From Rhizobium sp. NXC24 (lineage in GTDB: Bacteria > Pseudomonadota > Alphaproteobacteria > Rhizobiales > Rhizobiaceae), in the NCBI RefSeq assembly GCF_002944315.1, contig NZ_CP024311.1:782501-846500 (forward strand): a stretch of DNA of 64,000 nucleotides, read 5' to 3'. Shown one piece after another: positions 56,675 through 64,000 of this stretch (the stretch's first letter is position 1; each line of letters opens with the position of its first letter). The notes below the pieces were generated by a model, which did not search any database, had not been told where the DNA came from, and worked only from the letters and a program-made list of their open reading frames with translations. The position numbers and the translations under genes are program-made.

Positions 56675-58048
56675 GTGTCGGGACTGAATATGAAATCGGC
56701 TGAAATACCGCTTGCGCCAGTCAGTCACAATGAATTGCAGGCGATGGCCTATACCGATCCGCTGACCGGCTTGGGGAACCGCTATCGCATGCGCGACCGC
56801 GCGCGCGTGCTTTCCGCCGAGCGCGCGAGCGATCCTGCACCCTTCACCATCGGTATCGCCAATCTCGATTCCTTCAAGCCAATCAATGACCTCTTCGGCG
56901 TCGAAGCCGGCGACGAGATCCTTTGCCAGGTCGCACACCGCCTGAAGGCCTGCATTCCCGACGGCGCCACCGTCACCCGCCATGACGGTGACGAATTTGC
57001 CTTCGTGCTGCCGCTCGTCTTTGAGCGCGTCGGTGCGGAAAAGTTCGGGCAGATGATCCGCGAAGTGCTGTCGGCGCCCTATGATCTCGGCGACCGCAAC
57101 GTCCGCCTTTCCGCCTCCTTCGGCTTCGCCATCTATCCCTTCGCCGGCGAGGAATTCGAAGATCTGCTGAAAAGCGCCGAGACGGCGCTTTATCGTTCCA
57201 AGCGGCGCGGGCGTGGCCAGATCACCGTCTATTCCAAGGAAATCGACCAGGAGATGAAGCGTGCGACGCAGCTTGAACAGGCGCTGCGCAATGCCATCAT
57301 TTCCAATGCCATCGACGTGCATTTCCAGCCGATCGTCTCGCTCACCAGCAATGCGATCGTCGGTTTCGAAGCGTTGGCGCGCTGGAACGACGCCGATCTC
57401 GGCTTCGTCTCGCCCGCGGTCTTCGTGCCGCTCGCCGAGGAGCGCGGTTTCATCGATGCGCTCTCCGAGACCTTGCTGCGAAAGGCGGCGGAGGCCGCGC
57501 TCTCGTGGCCGCGCGAGCTTTTCCTCTCTTTCAATCTCTCATCCGTGCAATTGATGGATCCCGGCACGAGCAGCAGCATTCTCGCCATTCTCGGCCGCGT
57601 CGGCTTCGATCCGCATCGCCTGGAACTGGAAATCACCGAGACGGCGGTTATGAGTTCCGCCGACACGGCAAACCGCATCATCGCCGATCTCAGAGCGGCC
57701 GGCGTGCGCATCTCGCTGGATGATTTCGGCACCGGCCAATCCAGCCTCGGCCGCCTGCGCGATTTCATCTTCGACAAGGTGAAGATCGATCGCGCCTTCG
57801 TCTCGCGCATCAATTCCGACCGGGCCTCCGAACACATCATCAAGGCGATCCTTGCGATGTGCGAAGGGCTTGATCTGCAGGTGGTTGCCGAGGGGATCGA
57901 GGAGTATGCCGAGGCGGCGAAGCTTCGGTCGCTCGGTTGCGCCATGGGGCAGGGCTATTACTACGGCAAACCCGCCGACAGTCTCGCGACGCTGCGATAT
58001 CTCCACGAGAACGACTATGAACTTGCCGGTGAGCGCGAACACGTCTGA
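56675..58048 (+). CDS. GGDEF-EAL protein (cyclic-di-GMP turnover)
   Basis: A 457-residue cytoplasmic protein. The GGDEF domain (about 20-195) has DPLTGLGNRYRMR and the variant motif DGDEF at 104-108, where the first Gly is Asp; synthase activity may be weak or lost. The EAL domain (about 205-445) has EAL at 232-234, ITETAV, DDFGTGQSSL, KIDRAFV and EGIE, the full active set, so phosphodiesterase activity is likely. No membrane segment. The start is GTG at 56675 close to GGAGG or ATG at 56690. It follows the PAS-REC gene and may be its output. Confidence 0.9.
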   Translation: MSGLNMKSAEIPLAPVSHNELQAMAYTDPLTGLGNRYRMRDRARVLSAERASDPAPFTIGIANLDSFKPINDLFGVEAGDEILCQVAHRLKACIPDGATVTRHDGDEFAFVLPLVFERVGAEKFGQMIREVLSAPYDLGDRNVRLSASFGFAIYPFAGEEFEDLLKSAETALYRSKRRGRGQITVYSKEIDQEMKRATQLEQALRNAIISNAIDVHFQPIVSLTSNAIVGFEALARWNDADLGFVSPAVFVPLAEERGFIDALSETLLRKAAEAALSWPRELFLSFNLSSVQLMDPGTSSSILAILGRVGFDPHRLELEITETAVMSSADTANRIIADLRAAGVRISLDDFGTGQSSLGRLRDFIFDKVKIDRAFVSRINSDRASEHIIKAILAMCEGLDLQVVAEGIEEYAEAAKLRSLGCAMGQGYYYGKPADSLATLRYLHENDYELAGEREHV

Positions 58049-58071
58049 ACGTGACCGCCGCGACGGATACG

Positions 58072-58104
58072 AAAACGGCGGCCTGTAAAGACCGCCGTTT
58101 TTTT
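58072..58104. terminator. Bidirectional terminator between the EAL and PRC genes
   Basis: AAAACGGCGG (58072-58081) pairs with CCGCCGTTTT (58092-58101), with T to 58104 on the plus strand and a T run on the minus strand too. It ends both convergent transcripts. Confidence 0.92.
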
Positions 58105-58125
58105 AAGGTTGCTCGATAAGCTTCG

Positions 58126-58746
58126 TTATTTGTTGGTCGTCGACGAGGTCGTCGTGGTGTCCGTTCCAGGCACCGCGGCCGTTGCCGGGGTCTTTGCGGC
58201 CTTCTCAGAAGCCTGCATAGCAAGCGTCTTGAACTCAGGCGCGGCCTTCAGCGAGTCAGCCGTTTCCGTGGTCGTCAGCTTCATGCTGCCGTCCTGGGCG
58301 TTCTGCGTCGCGGTGATCTTGTCGAAGGGAACGGCTACATTCTTCTGGCCGAGGCCAAGGAAACCGCCCACGCCAACGATCGCAGCGACAACACCGCCCT
58401 GCTTCTGCAGGATAAGGTCGTCGATGCTACCGATGCTTTTATTCTCACCGTTATAGACCGATTGGCCTATATAGGTCTTGGCACTCATCTGATCGGCCGA
58501 CTGCTCGGTCAGATATCCGGCCTGAGCCGTATTTGTCGTTGGTGCCGGGGCCGGGGCCTTAGCTTCGTTTTCCGGCGTCTTGACAGCCGGCTTGGTGGTG
58601 TCAGGCGTTGCCGGAGCGGTCTTCGTCATCGGCGCAGTATTATTGTCGGTTGACGGCTGCTGTTGAGCGAAAGCCATCGGCGAAAGAACCGATGCTGTGG
58701 CAAAGATTGCGCCAACAGCAGCGGAAGTGAACAATTTGCCGGTCAT
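58126..58746 (-). CDS. Secreted PRC-barrel protein
   Basis: A 206-residue exported protein. Residues 1-27 form a signal peptide (ending SPMAFAQ). A Thr/Pro/Ala-rich linker of about 60 residues follows, then a PRC-barrel domain (about 80-160: YIGQSVYNGENKSIGSIDDLI, VVAAIVGVGGFLGLGQKNVAV), and a Thr-rich tail. PRC-barrel proteins of this kind are common in rhizobial periplasm, role unknown. The ATG at 58746 has AGGTAGG before it. Confidence 0.87.
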   Translation of the reverse strand: MTGKLFTSAAVGAIFATASVLSPMAFAQQQPSTDNNTAPMTKTAPATPDTTKPAVKTPENEAKAPAPAPTTNTAQAGYLTEQSADQMSAKTYIGQSVYNGENKSIGSIDDLILQKQGGVVAAIVGVGGFLGLGQKNVAVPFDKITATQNAQDGSMKLTTTETADSLKAAPEFKTLAMQASEKAAKTPATAAVPGTDTTTTSSTTNK

Positions 58747-59094
58747 CGTGAACCTACCTTCCATTCTGATGGGCATGTTCACCAGCCCGGGCGGCGCCAC
58801 TCCTTTGGCTGACCATCACCGTGCCGGTTCGTTAAGGAAAATGGTCGAACGAGGGTTTAGTTCCGGCAAGAGTTGCGGGAAACGGCTGCATATCGCCTTT
58901 GGTCGGGCCAAAATAACGCGAAAAATTAAGGGAGGAGACGCCGCCTTGTGCAACCGAAGCCATTGATCCTGCAGATCGGTTACAGCGACGAACGGGCGGC
59001 ATTCAACGCAGGACGACGGCGTGATCCCAAGCAGGCCGGCAGAGTTTTGCCGGCCGCATTATCTCCCTCGGAGCGGGAAGAAAATAAAATACAA
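58747..59094. other. Intergenic region with a GC-rich hairpin
   Basis: About 350 bp without a gene. GGCCGGCA (59034-59041) and TGCCGGCC (59048-59055) form an 8-bp stem 40 bp past the SMP-30 stop. It lacks a T run, so it is a weak terminator at best. Confidence 0.5.
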
Positions 59095-59982
59095 TCAGAT
59101 CTTGTAGACCGGATCGAAGACGCCCTTGACCGTGGGGCCAAGTTCGAGAAGCGCACCGGCTTGCGGCTGCATCGAGCGGGCGTCTTCGTCGAGACCTTCC
59201 CAAGCCGTGGTCACGGCGAGGCGATCACCGTTCTGACCGATGAAGGCCGGGCAGGAGGGCTGCATGGCAGGCACACGGTAGCGCTCGATGCGCAAGCCGT
59301 CGGGGCTGTAGCGATCGACGAAACCGGAGCCCCAGCGGGCGTTCCAGATATAGCCGTCGGCATCGCAGACGGAGCCGTCGAGACCGCCTGGGTCGTCCAT
59401 GCTGTCGACCATGACGATCGGTTCGCCGACCGGAAGTCCGGTCTGCGGATCGACCAGCACCCGCATCAACTGGCTGAGGCGGGTATCGGTGAAATAGCCG
59501 ATCGTGCCGTCGGGTGAAAAGCAGATGGAGTTCGGAATGCTAAGCTGATCGAAGATCTTCGTCACCTTGCCGCCAGCGACGTGATAGATCGCGCCGGCCT
59601 GCAATTCGGCGCGCTTGCCCATCGTGCTGATCCATAACGAACCGGAGATATGCGTGCGCCCGTCATTGGAGCGGTTCTCCGGCTTGTCCGCCTCTATCGC
59701 AGCATAAAAGGTCAATTCTCCGGATTTGATATCGCGAAGAAACAACCCCTCTTCGGTGGCGATCAATTGCCGTTCTGCATCGACGCGGGCGAGCACGCTC
59801 GCCATCATCGGCAGAGGGTGAACTTCCTTCTTGCCCGACGACAAATGCAGTTCATGCAGCTCCTTGCCGAGGATATTGAACCACCAGACCGTATCCGTAT
59901 CGGGATCATAGGTGGGCCCTTCGCCCAGGACAGATGCGGTGTTGCAGAGAATATTGCCCTGGAAATCATGAATGTCGGTCAT
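59095..59982 (-). CDS. SMP-30/gluconolactonase family protein
   Basis: A 295-residue beta-propeller lactonase of the SMP-30/regucalcin type. The metal ligands are the Glu in LGEGPTYDPDTDTVWWFNI, Asn in SIPNSICFSPDG and Asp in DGSVCDADG. Given the gene order (SDR, dgoK, dgoA, then this gene) it most likely opens galactono- or a similar aldonolactone between the dehydrogenase and dehydratase steps. It starts 4 bp after dgoA and is the last gene of the operon. Confidence 0.9.
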   Translation of the reverse strand: MTDIHDFQGNILCNTASVLGEGPTYDPDTDTVWWFNILGKELHELHLSSGKKEVHPLPMMASVLARVDAERQLIATEEGLFLRDIKSGELTFYAAIEADKPENRSNDGRTHISGSLWISTMGKRAELQAGAIYHVAGGKVTKIFDQLSIPNSICFSPDGTIGYFTDTRLSQLMRVLVDPQTGLPVGEPIVMVDSMDDPGGLDGSVCDADGYIWNARWGSGFVDRYSPDGLRIERYRVPAMQPSCPAFIGQNGDRLAVTTAWEGLDEDARSMQPQAGALLELGPTVKGVFDPVYKI

Positions 59983-59986
59983 ATGG

Positions 59987-60622
59987 TCAGGCTCCTACGG
60001 CAGCATCATAGGCGTAAATGGTCACCTTGGCGCGTTCGGCAACCTCTGCTGTCGTCATTCCCGGCTTGTAAAGGCTGGTGCCGAGACCGAAAGCCAGGAT
60101 GCCGGCTTTGGTGTAATCGGCGAAATTCTTGTCCGAAACGCCGCCGACCGCCGCGATGACGAGTTCGGGCGGCAAGACGGCGCGGATGGCGGTGATACCA
60201 GAGGCGCCAAGCACGCCGGCCGGGAAAAATTTAAGCCCCGTCGCACCGGCGCGCGCGGCCGAAAGCGCTTCCGTCGCGGTGAACACGCCCGGCATTGTCA
60301 CCATGCCCTTGTCGCGGGCGCGGCTGATGACGGCGGGCTCGACATTCGGCGTCACAAGCAGCTTGCCGCCGGCGGCATCCAGCCGATCGACATCTTCAAC
60401 GGTCAGCACCGTGCCGGCGCCGATCAGGCAGTCGGCGGGCGCCATTTTGGCGGCGATCTCGATGGAGCGGAAGGGTTCCGGCGAGTTCAGCGGGATTTCG
60501 ATCGCCGTCAAACCGGCGTCGATCAGTGCGCCGACAATGTCAGCCGTCTCCTCGGGCTTGATGCCGCGGAGAATGGCGATGAGCGGGCGCTTCATGGCAG
60601 GGAAGGGGATGCGGGTCGTCAT
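59987..60622 (-). CDS. dgoA: 2-dehydro-3-deoxy-6-phosphogalactonate aldolase
   Basis: Cleaves 2-dehydro-3-deoxy-6-phosphogalactonate to pyruvate and glyceraldehyde 3-phosphate. The 211-residue class I aldolase of the KDPG family has IAILRGIKPEE, TAIEIPLNSPEPF with the Glu, and GLKFFPAG with the Schiff-base Lys. The start overlaps the dgoK stop by one base. The KDPG enzyme of the Entner-Doudoroff route is a relative, but the dgoK partner favours the galactonate version. Confidence 0.92.
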   Translation of the reverse strand: MTTRIPFPAMKRPLIAILRGIKPEETADIVGALIDAGLTAIEIPLNSPEPFRSIEIAAKMAPADCLIGAGTVLTVEDVDRLDAAGGKLLVTPNVEPAVISRARDKGMVTMPGVFTATEALSAARAGATGLKFFPAGVLGASGITAIRAVLPPELVIAAVGGVSDKNFADYTKAGILAFGLGTSLYKPGMTTAEVAERAKVTIYAYDAAVGA

Positions 60623-61554
60623 CAGCTTTTTCTTTCATCATTCGGCCAGATCGCCTTCGCGGCGGCGGAGAGTCCGCGGCGGACGGCGGCATCGGCATCA
60701 ACAGTCGTATAGGTGAGGGAGAGGATCCGGAATGCGTCTTCATAAAGCGCCTGCAGGCGTCCGGAGGCGACCAGAGTGATCGCGGCCCCTTGCCCAGCAG
60801 ACGACAAAGCGCCGGCGATTTCGGCGCCGATCAGCGTGCCCGAGATCAACGCTTGCGACCCGGCCGCCGTCAGGCCATGCAGAAGCTGGCCGGCGCGGGC
60901 GGTAAACAAAAGGTTCGTGGCGAGGGCCGGCTTGTCGAAGGCAGCTTTGATGGCGGAGGCGAAGGCGGCGCTGTCCGCGGGCATGTCGGTCGCACCGGCA
61001 ACGGCGTGGGACAGGATGCTGTGTTTGGTGATGACGTCGAAGAGCTCGCCGGTCATGAAGGTCGAAAAACCGGTGACTTGGCCGTCGGCGACACGCACCC
61101 ATTTCGAATGTGTGCCGGGCATGCAGGCGACTTGCTCGCCCTTGACGTCGGCAGCGATCGCGCCGAGCAATTGAGTCTCTTCGCCGCGCATGACGTCGGG
61201 CGCTTGCCTGTCGCGTTGCGCAAGGCCCGGCAGAATGCGGACGTCGCGCGATTGACCGGGTACGGAGACGGCGCCGGTCAGGATGGCGGAGAGTGATGTC
61301 GGCGTATCGATATAGCCGGCTTCCACCCAGCCCTGGCGCGCTCCGGCCATGCCGCAGACGATGACCGGAAGGTCTTCCGGCGCCGCAAGGGCATCGAGAT
61401 GCGACTGCAGCACCTTGGCAAAGCCCGTCTGAGCCGCCGAAGTCATGCCTTCGCCGCTGCGGCGCTCGCCGAGAATGCTGTCATCTTCGCCGATCAGCCA
61501 CAGCCGGAAACTGCTGGTGCCCCAATCGACTGCTATGTATGCGGGCCGCGCCAT
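60622..61554 (-). CDS. dgoK: 2-dehydro-3-deoxygalactonokinase
   Basis: Phosphorylates 2-dehydro-3-deoxygalactonate before the aldolase step. The 310-residue protein has the DgoK N-terminus (YIAVDWGTSSFRLWLIGEDD), CGMAGARQGWVEAGYI and the PGTHSKWVRV segment. Coupled to dgoA by a 1-bp overlap and 46 bp after the SDR gene. Confidence 0.93.
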   Translation of the reverse strand: MARPAYIAVDWGTSSFRLWLIGEDDSILGERRSGEGMTSAAQTGFAKVLQSHLDALAAPEDLPVIVCGMAGARQGWVEAGYIDTPTSLSAILTGAVSVPGQSRDVRILPGLAQRDRQAPDVMRGEETQLLGAIAADVKGEQVACMPGTHSKWVRVADGQVTGFSTFMTGELFDVITKHSILSHAVAGATDMPADSAAFASAIKAAFDKPALATNLLFTARAGQLLHGLTAAGSQALISGTLIGAEIAGALSSAGQGAAITLVASGRLQALYEDAFRILSLTYTTVDADAAVRRGLSAAAKAIWPNDERKS

Positions 61555-61600
61555 TTAAAAATTCCTCTGATTTTTCAATCGAAATACCCCTGGTTTTTCA

Positions 61601-62371
61601 CTAGAGAATACCTCCGTCGACAATGATGGTCTGTGCGGTGATGCTGCCCGAGCAGTTGGATGCAAGAAAAAGCGTCGGGCCGACCAGATCGGCGGCCTTG
61701 AGAACATGCTTGAGGCATTGGCGCTCGACCGTTTTGGCGATGCCTTCTTCCGTCAGCCAAAGCTCCATCTGCCGTTCGGTGACGACCATGCCCGGCAAAA
61801 CGGCGTTGACGCGGATGTTTTCCGGTCCAAAGCGGCCGGCAAGGCTCTTGGTCAGGCCGATGACACCTGCCTTTGCGGTCGCGTACGCGGAAAGAAGCGG
61901 CGGATTCATCTTGAAGACGATCGACGAGAAATTGATGATCGCCCCGCCACCGGCCGCGCGCATGCCCGGCGCTGCCGCCTGCGAGACGAAGAAAACCTGC
62001 TTGAGGTTGATCGCCTGGTTGTTGTCCCAATATTCCTCGGTCGTGGTGTCGATCTCGTGCCGGTCGTCCCAGGCAGCATTGTTGACGAGGACGCGAATGG
62101 CGCCGAGATCGGATTCGACGGCGGCGACCGTACTCTTGATGGCGCCGACGTCGCGCAGATCGGCATGATAGAAGGAGACGGGATGGGCCGATTGCACCGA
62201 AAGCCGGTCGGCAAGCGCCTTGCTCGGCTCCTCGGCTATGTCGATGAAGGCGACCTTGGCGCCCTGTTGCGCAAAACCTTCGACGAGTGCAGCGCCGATG
62301 CCGGAACCGCCGCCGGTGATGAGAACGGTGCGATCCCTAAGATCGGGAAATTGTGCCTGTGCCTCGGTCAA
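61601..62371 (-). CDS. SDR oxidoreductase, probable sugar 1-dehydrogenase
   Basis: A 256-residue short-chain dehydrogenase. The cofactor loop is TGGGSGIG, and FIDIAEE with Asp suggests NAD preference. The catalytic Ser, Tyr and Lys are in INFSSIVF and SAYATAKAG. As first gene of the dgoK-dgoA-SMP-30 operon it is most likely the D-galactose (or L-arabinose/L-fucose type) dehydrogenase that opens a De Ley-Doudoroff route. No galactonate dehydratase (dgoD) is in the window. Confidence 0.87.
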   Translation of the reverse strand: MTEAQAQFPDLRDRTVLITGGGSGIGAALVEGFAQQGAKVAFIDIAEEPSKALADRLSVQSAHPVSFYHADLRDVGAIKSTVAAVESDLGAIRVLVNNAAWDDRHEIDTTTEEYWDNNQAINLKQVFFVSQAAAPGMRAAGGGAIINFSSIVFKMNPPLLSAYATAKAGVIGLTKSLAGRFGPENIRVNAVLPGMVVTERQMELWLTEEGIAKTVERQCLKHVLKAADLVGPTLFLASNCSGSITAQTIIVDGGIL

Positions 62372-62405
62372 GTTCTTTCCCTCCCGGAATTGAAAAATGC
62401 CGTTT

Positions 62406-62422
62406 GTTCCATTATTTGGAAC
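62406..62422. promoter_or_regulatory. Palindrome, likely IclR operator
   Basis: GTTCC (62406-62410), seven bases, GGAAC (62418-62422), placed between the SDR start and the divergent IclR gene. A GTTCC-N7-GGAAC palindrome suits IclR-family regulators. A further GGAAT half-site follows at about 62438. Confidence 0.6.
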
Positions 62423-62487
62423 TTAATTTGACTATGTGGAATTATCCGATTACCCTGCGGTCGTGTCAAGGACGTGAGGGTACATCA

Positions 62488-63312
62488 ATGGTGGGCGAGG
62501 CAGTCATGAATTCGAGACAGGGCGAGATGGGGGAAATCCGTCGCGGCCGGGAGACCGGCACGCTCGGCAAACTGATGGCGCTCATCGATCTCGTGGCGCT
62601 GGCCGATCGTCCAATGCGTTTCACCGACATCCTGTCTCTCTCCGATCAGCCGCGCGGTACGCTGCATAGGCAATTGTCTCACCTCGTCGAAGAAGGGCTG
62701 CTGGAGACCGATCGCGACGGATGCTATCTGCCCGGCATCAGGCTCCTGAGCCTGGCCTCGCGCAGTTGGGCGCGCAATGAATTTCGGACTGTCGCCGAAC
62801 CGCATCTACGTCTGCTGCAGGCGCAGACCGGGGAAACGGTGCATCTCGGCGTCTTGCGCGGCACCGAAGTCATCTATCTCGACAAGGTCGAAGGCCGGCA
62901 GTCCGTGCGGATGTATTCGCAGATCGGCAATGCCTCGCCGGCTTATTGCACCGGCGTCGGCAAGGCGGCTTTGTCCGCGCTCGACGATGTCAGCTTCGAA
63001 GAACGGGTCGCCGGGCTCGAGTTTCACGCTTACACCGAGCATACCCATCGCAGCGTGGCAGATCTCCGGGCCGATATCGATGCCATCAGGAGGTGCGGTT
63101 GTGCTTTTGATCGAGAAGAGCACGAGAGCGGCATATGCTGCGTCGCCGCCCCGATTCACTCGGACGATTATGAAATGCTGGCTGGCGTCTCGGTGACCGG
63201 TCCGGCCTACCGCGTTACGCCGGAAAAATTGCAGGAATGGGCGCCCTTGGTAAAAGCAGCGGCGGCCGCGATCATGCAGGACATGCACAGTCGGCTCGGT
63301 CCAAGACGCTAA
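62488..63312 (+). CDS. IclR-family regulator of the galactonate operon
   Basis: A transcription factor of about 274 residues. The winged helix at about residues 28-85 includes TLGKLMALIDLVALADRPMR and QPRGTLHRQLSHLVEEG. The IclR effector domain has SPAYCTGVGKAALSAL and CVAAPIHSDD. The ATG at 62488 (MVGEAVM) has GAGGG before it; the frame is open upstream. It is divergent from the SDR operon and is expected to repress it until a sugar acid binds. Confidence 0.9.
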   Translation: MVGEAVMNSRQGEMGEIRRGRETGTLGKLMALIDLVALADRPMRFTDILSLSDQPRGTLHRQLSHLVEEGLLETDRDGCYLPGIRLLSLASRSWARNEFRTVAEPHLRLLQAQTGETVHLGVLRGTEVIYLDKVEGRQSVRMYSQIGNASPAYCTGVGKAALSALDDVSFEERVAGLEFHAYTEHTHRSVADLRADIDAIRRCGCAFDREEHESGICCVAAPIHSDDYEMLAGVSVTGPAYRVTPEKLQEWAPLVKAAAAAIMQDMHSRLGPRR

Positions 63313-63630
63313 AAGCGCCTGTTTTTCTCGGCTGTCATGTGAAATTCACCAATTTGGCCTTTCGTGCGCTGGACCTTGGCCAACTTACACGTTTATTCTG
63401 AGAAGCTTGTGAGAATCGCGGACCAACTGCCGTTCTCCCTGGTACCTGCTGCTATGCCCGGAGGAGAATGGCGGCCCGATCACCCGGCGCCGTAGTAGAT
63501 GGTGTCGCAGCAGGCGAGATTTTAAAAAATTATATTGATCAAACGCCGGTTTGTCGGCGTTCATGTGGTGACCCGGAGGCCTGGAGGCGGCGTTTTCGCG
63601 TTGTGCCCCTCCCTTATGTAAAGAAGACTA
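63313..63630. other. Intergenic region before the LuxR gene
   Basis: About 320 bp. AACGCCG (63542-63548) and CGGCGTT (63555-63561) form a perfect 7-bp hairpin; an AT-rich stretch precedes it near 63520-63540. No gene is seen. It may hold the LuxR promoter. Confidence 0.45.
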
Positions 63631-64000
63631 ATGATGGCAGCATTGGTGCAGGCGGGAAAGCCCCCTCGGGGGGAAGATTACATTAATGAAATTAGCGGTC
63701 TGAAAACACAGTTTGATGTTTTTCGTTTCATGAAGCGGCTGACTGAAGCCTATCGCTGCCGGGCTTTCATGGTTTTGAACCTGCCGCCGGTGACATCCTT
63801 CGAACTGCAGAGCAATTCGGTCATCAACAACTGGCCTGCCGAACTCCTGGCGACCTACGACCAGGAAGGATTGATGGCGAACAGCCCTGTGCTGCGACGC
63901 CTGCGCAGCTCCACGCTGCCTTTCGTTCACGAGACAACGGTGGGCACCAATCGCGACGATAGCAGGGCGCAACTCATCGCGGCCCTGTTCGAACGCTTTC
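63631..64000 (+). CDS. LuxR-type regulator, N-terminal part (runs off window)
   Basis: An open frame from ATG 63631 (or 63634) to the window end, 123 codons with no stop. It looks like the autoinducer-binding domain of rhizobial LuxR regulators: FDVFRFMKRLTEAYRCRAFM, NNWPAELLATYDQEGLM, then SPVLRRLRSSTLPFVHE, the stretch that lines the acyl-homoserine-lactone pocket. The DNA-binding half lies outside. It could be a quorum-sensing receptor or an orphan (VisN/ExpR-like) regulator; no luxI gene is in the window. Confidence 0.7.
   Translation, partial: MMAALVQAGKPPRGEDYINEISGLKTQFDVFRFMKRLTEAYRCRAFMVLNLPPVTSFELQSNSVINNWPAELLATYDQEGLMANSPVLRRLRSSTLPFVHETTVGTNRDDSRAQLIAALFERF

Overview
This is a 64 kb stretch of ordinary, dense chromosomal DNA from an alphaproteobacterium, almost certainly Rhizobium or a close relative. 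Supporting this are the short HisG with a HisZ partner, GroESL behind a CIRCE element, plant/alphaproteobacterial-type GshA, the small DUF4170 and DUF2093 proteins, an outer-membrane protein resembling rhizobial lipid A oxidase, and RIME-like double-hairpin repeats. No tRNA, rRNA, CRISPR array, prophage or insertion sequence was seen.

Region by region. 1-5.4 kb: start of a DUF937 gene, gshA with its terminator, a LysE exporter, the pit-rsmE phosphate transporter/rRNA methylase pair, and a NUDIX hydrolase. 5.6-9.4 kb: a LysR regulator followed by a frameshifted S-adenosylhomocysteinase-like gene, a macro-domain gene and a second LysR gene. 9.4-13.6 kb: glycolate oxidase glcDEF, divergent from that LysR gene and sharing a near-perfect inverted repeat with it. 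13.6-19 kb: envelope genes (OMP, two L,D-transpeptidases), tag and two small genes. 19-23 kb: aldo/keto reductase, an MDR oxidoreductase divergent from a third LysR gene, a decayed LysR fragment and a 2H phosphoesterase. 23.3-27.5 kb: a RelE/RHH toxin-antitoxin pair and hisS-hisZ-hisG. 27.5-29.5 kb: DoxX, a GST and an orphan gene. 30-34.6 kb: groESL, then a rhodanese-ChrB fusion coupled to chrA. 34.6-41 kb: HAD hydrolase, ribF, ileS, a lipoprotein and tadA. 41-48.7 kb: an RluB-type pseudouridine synthase with a very long basic tail, rsmD, a patatin, a Kef-type antiporter, pmbA and a cysQ-like phosphatase. 48.7-54.5 kb: DUF4170, waaA, HAD, lpxK, DUF2093 and mutL, a lipid A/Kdo block. 54.8-58.7 kb: a kinase-less PAS-PAS-REC protein, a GGDEF-EAL protein and a PRC-barrel protein. 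59-63.3 kb: a galactose/galactonate (De Ley-Doudoroff-type) operon with a divergent IclR regulator. The window ends inside a LuxR-type gene.

How genes work together: glcDEF forms the three-subunit glycolate oxidase; HisZ and HisG form the first histidine enzyme; waaA and lpxK build the Kdo-lipid A core, and the LpxQ-like OMP may modify it; dgoK-dgoA with the SDR and SMP-30 proteins form a sugar-acid route under the IclR regulator.

I found no clearly new system. The strongest leads are the divergent, frameshifted SAHH-like gene beside its LysR regulator, the kinase-less PAS/REC protein next to a GGDEF-EAL protein, the repetitive tail of the pseudouridine synthase, RIME-like elements that supply ribosome-binding sites inside two operons, and a duplicated groEL 3' end. 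All functional assignments come from reading motifs and remembered family features; no database search was run.
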